A DNA stretch of 8,553 nucleotides from Nitratifractor sp964650685. GTDB taxonomy: Bacteria > Campylobacterota > Campylobacteria > Campylobacterales > Sulfurovaceae. Shown one piece after another: positions 6,600 through 8,553 of the stretch. Under the pieces are notes generated by a model, which was not told the DNA's origin, searched no databases, and saw only the letters and a program-made list of their open reading frames with translations. A program made the position numbers and the translations under genes. Within the stretch, counting starts at the first letter, position 1. Each line of letters opens with the position of its first letter. Location of the stretch: positions 1-8,553 of the forward strand of contig CAZYUW010000130.1 in NCBI GenBank assembly GCA_964650685.1, written 5' to 3'.

Positions 6600-6605
6600 T
6601 ATAAT
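6600..6605 (+). promoter_or_regulatory. Candidate dnaN -10 box
   Basis: TATAAT, nine bases after the dnaA stop codon. Transcription from here would start near 6612, at DnaA box 6, leaving a leader of about 160 bases. Other TA-rich candidates nearer dnaN are TATACT (6705-6710) and TATAAA (6726-6731 and 6734-6739), so the real start is open. Confidence 0.35.
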
Positions 6606-6621
6606 TTGAGTGGTGAAAGAA

Positions 6622-6630
6622 TGTGAATGA
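6622..6630 (-). promoter_or_regulatory. DnaA box 7
   Basis: TCATTCACA on the minus strand, identical to box 1 over ten bases (TTCATTCACA). Box 6 lies one base away in the same orientation. Confidence 0.75.
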
Positions 6631-6683
6631 ATGGAGAAGTTTTCTGTCGTCCGGAAAACCGATATTTTGGAGTACACAAGGTG

Positions 6684-6692
6684 TTATTCACA
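6684..6692 (+). promoter_or_regulatory. DnaA box 8
   Basis: TTATTCACA differs from the E. coli box TTATCCACA by one base. It is the box nearest the AT-rich tract of oriC2. Confidence 0.7.
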
Positions 6693-6712
6693 TATTAGGA
6701 AGTCTATACTGG

Positions 6713-6745
6713 TACTTCTGCAAATTATAAATATATAAAGAAGTA
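6713..6745. repeat. AT-rich tract flanked by inverted TACTTC/GAAGTA
   Basis: TACTTC (6713-6718) and GAAGTA (6740-6745) are inverted copies that bracket 21 bases with only two G or C, including TTATAAATATATAA. A third GAAGT lies at 6699-6703. The stretch is a candidate unwinding element or a dnaN promoter with flanking operator-like repeats. Confidence 0.45.
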
Positions 6746-6770
6746 TCGAGATAGCCAAAAGGGATCGAAA

Positions 6771-7838
6771 ATGAAAATAAGAGCAAATAAACAGATCATA
6801 GAATCCATACTGATAAATCTGCAGGCTTTCCTGGAAAAGAAAGATGCCAGTCAAATAACATCACACATATATTTCGAAACAAGAGATAATAAATGCATAA
6901 TAAAAGGAACCGATTCTGAGATCGGGCTCCAGATAGTATCCGATCAATTTACGATAGATCATCCGGGATCGTTTACTGCCAATGGTAAAAAATTGCTTGA
7001 TATCATAAGGATACTCAAAGATGGCGAAATAGTACTTGAACTTCTTGATTCTCTGGTCCTTATCAAACAAAAACACTCCAAATTCAAACTACCCGTATTT
7101 GAACCTGAACACTTTCCAAAATTTCCAGAACTCGAAAACAAGGCATCCATATCTCTGGACTCTATCAGTCTAATCAAAAATCTCAGAAAAATTTCTCCCG
7201 CTATAGACAACAACAATCCAAAGTATGAACTTAATGGAGCTCTTATTAATATAAAAAACTCATCGACAGATCTGGTAGGTACCGATACGAGGAGACTGGC
7301 AATAGCCACTATACCGAACTCTTCGGATGAAGAACTGGCGTTGATACTTCCTAAAAAAGCGATACTGGAGATACAGAAACTGTTTCTTGACGAAATAGAG
7401 ATATTTTATGATGAAACCACTCTGATAATCACCAATGACAACTATTTCTTCTTTACCAGACTGATAAGCGGAAAATTTCCCGATTACGAAAGGATCATAC
7501 CAAAAACTCTGAAATATCAGATAGAACTTCCAAAAAACGAAATGTTGGATGCTATAAGAATGATCACAACGATTTCGCACGATATAAAGATATCGATACA
7601 GTCGGATGTTATACTTTTCAATTCACTCTCTTCGGACAATGTGGAAGCCAAAACAGAGATAGAACTCGATACGGGTATTGACGACAGGATCGAAATATCT
7701 CTCAACAGCAAATATCTTTTGGATTTTATTGCGCAGGTTGATTCTAACAATTTCACTATCGGTATCAATGACAGCACACTTCCTTTTATGGTCAGAGACG
7801 GCAACTTCGCAACAATTATAATGCCTATAGTTTCATAG
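6771..7838 (+). CDS. dnaN: DNA polymerase III beta sliding clamp DnaN
   Basis: The beta clamp is a ring-shaped dimer that tethers polymerase III and many repair proteins to DNA. The 355 residues, slightly short of the common 366, fit the three-fold clamp architecture. Recognisable segments are FTANGKKLLDIIRIL (68-82), YELNGALINI (about 152-161), GTDTRRLAIA (about 170-179, usual ATDGHRLA), LPKKAILEIQKL, ISGKFPDYERIIP and the C-terminal PFMVRDGNFATIIMPIVS, which forms part of the partner-binding pocket. Overall divergence from model clamps is high, as is common in Campylobacterota. The start has AAAGGGA six bases upstream. pyrG begins 17 bases after the stop, suggesting one transcript. Confidence 0.96.
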   Translation: MKIRANKQIIESILINLQAFLEKKDASQITSHIYFETRDNKCIIKGTDSEIGLQIVSDQFTIDHPGSFTANGKKLLDIIRILKDGEIVLELLDSLVLIKQKHSKFKLPVFEPEHFPKFPELENKASISLDSISLIKNLRKISPAIDNNNPKYELNGALINIKNSSTDLVGTDTRRLAIATIPNSSDEELALILPKKAILEIQKLFLDEIEIFYDETTLIITNDNYFFFTRLISGKFPDYERIIPKTLKYQIELPKNEMLDAIRMITTISHDIKISIQSDVILFNSLSSDNVEAKTEIELDTGIDDRIEISLNSKYLLDFIAQVDSNNFTIGINDSTLPFMVRDGNFATIIMPIVS

Positions 7839-7855
7839 GTGACAAAGATCACAAG

Positions 7856-8553
7856 ATGAACAGCCAGACAAAATATATTTTTATTACAGGCGGGGTTTTG
7901 AGTTCTCTCGGCAAAGGAATAACGGCTGCCAGTATAGGTACACTTCTCAAATCGTCTGGATTGAGAGTTGCAGTTTTAAAACTTGATCCTTATATAAATG
8001 TTGATCCGGGTACTATGTCACCACTCGAACATGGAGAGGTGTTTGTCACGAAAGATGGCGCAGAGACAGATCTGGATCTCGGACACTATGAGAGATTTCT
8101 TGGTACATCTTTGACCAGGGCGAACAACTTCACTACCGGACAGATATATAAGTCCGTCATAGAAAAAGAGAGAAAAGGTGAGTATCTGGGAAAAACGATC
8201 CAGGTCGTTCCTCATATAGTGAATGAAATCAAAGAGAGAATAGAGTATGCGGGAGAAGGTAAAGATATATTGATCGTAGAGCTGGGTGGAACCACCGGGG
8301 ATATCGAGGGTCTTCCGTTTCTGGAAACATTCAGACAGATGAAGCACGACCTGGGTAGAAAAAATGTGATGAATATCCATGTCACTCTCCTGCCCTATAT
8401 AAAAGCCGCGGGAGAATTGAAGACAAAGCCGACTCAGCATTCTGTTCAGGAGCTCAGACGAATAGGAATAGCCCCCCATATGCTGATACTCAGAGCCGAA
8501 CAACCGATTCCGGTGGAGTTGAAAAAGAAGATATCCTGCAGTTGCGATGTAGA
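7856..8553 (+). CDS. pyrG: CTP synthase, N-terminal synthetase domain (cut by right edge)
   Basis: CTP synthase converts UTP to CTP using ATP and glutamine-derived ammonia, the last step of de novo pyrimidine nucleotide synthesis. The visible 232 codons cover most of the synthetase domain. They include P-loop GGVLSSLGKG (12-21, K20), KLDPYINVDPGTMSP (42-56), HGEVFVTKDGAETDLDLGHY (59-78, with D74 at the expected Mg site) and VELGGTTGDIEG (141-152, E142). The glutaminase domain lies beyond the window; whole proteins are about 540 residues. The ATG follows AGGTGA at a long spacing of about 13 bases, so the ribosome binding site is weak, but the start matches the family N-terminus. It directly follows dnaN, where gyrB is found in many relatives. 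Confidence 0.97.
   Translation, partial: MNSQTKYIFITGGVLSSLGKGITAASIGTLLKSSGLRVAVLKLDPYINVDPGTMSPLEHGEVFVTKDGAETDLDLGHYERFLGTSLTRANNFTTGQIYKSVIEKERKGEYLGKTIQVVPHIVNEIKERIEYAGEGKDILIVELGGTTGDIEGLPFLETFRQMKHDLGRKNVMNIHVTLLPYIKAAGELKTKPTQHSVQELRRIGIAPHMLILRAEQPIPVELKKKISCSCDV

Larger units (their letters stand above)
6612..6745. other. Downstream half of the probable bipartite origin (oriC2)
   Basis: This is most of the dnaA/dnaN gap. Boxes 6 (TCTTTCACC, minus, 6612-6620) and 7 (TCATTCACA, minus, 6622-6630) stand in tandem one base apart, and box 8 (TTATTCACA, plus, 6684-6692) faces them. A strongly AT-rich stretch follows before dnaN. In H. pylori the equivalent region downstream of dnaA contains the unwinding element, so helicase loading may start here. 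Confidence 0.75.

Noticed and set aside
6631..6738. 35-codon plus-strand frame in the dnaA/dnaN gap
   Set aside because: No ribosome binding site, no recognisable protein, and it runs across a DnaA box and the AT-rich tract; best seen as chance in origin DNA.
8018..8503. 161-codon minus-strand frame opposite pyrG
   Set aside because: Antisense to conserved CTP synthase motifs; a shadow.

Overview
The window looks like a chromosomal replication-origin region of a member of the Campylobacterota (Epsilonproteobacteria). This rests on three things: ruvC lies head-to-head with dnaA and dnaN follows; the intergenic DnaA boxes are of the NNNTTCACA type, two of them matching TTCATTCAC, the box known from Helicobacter pylori; and promoter-like TATAAT boxes occur without a recognisable -35. 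The genus cannot be fixed from the sequence. No mobile element, tRNA, rRNA or CRISPR array is visible, and every large reading frame belongs to a recognisable family.

Layout. On the left arm the minus strand carries typA (cut by the left edge), dgt (an HD-domain dNTP triphosphohydrolase) and, beside the origin, ruvC. Between dgt and ruvC two genes run on the plus strand: thyX (flavin-dependent thymidylate synthase), divergent from dgt across 62 bases, and a secreted YcbB-type L,D-transpeptidase, which converges on ruvC. On the right arm dnaA, dnaN and pyrG (cut by the right edge) all run on the plus strand. Most genes therefore point away from dnaA, as expected when replication starts there; thyX and the transpeptidase are the exceptions.

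The origin appears bipartite. The 163-base ruvC/dnaA gap holds five DnaA boxes (one overlaps the ruvC start codon), a perfect 10+10 inverted repeat made of two boxes, divergent promoters for ruvC and dnaA, and a very AT-rich stretch. The 179-base dnaA/dnaN gap holds three more boxes and a second AT-rich tract. Either tract could be the unwinding element.

Functionally the region groups initiation (DnaA), the sliding clamp (DnaN), recombination repair (RuvC) and three nucleotide-pool enzymes (Dgt, ThyX, PyrG), with TypA (ribosome-associated GTPase) and a cell-wall enzyme at the side. In many Campylobacterota gyrB follows dnaN; here pyrG does. I see no wholly unknown gene system. The most interesting material is the non-coding DNA around dnaA.
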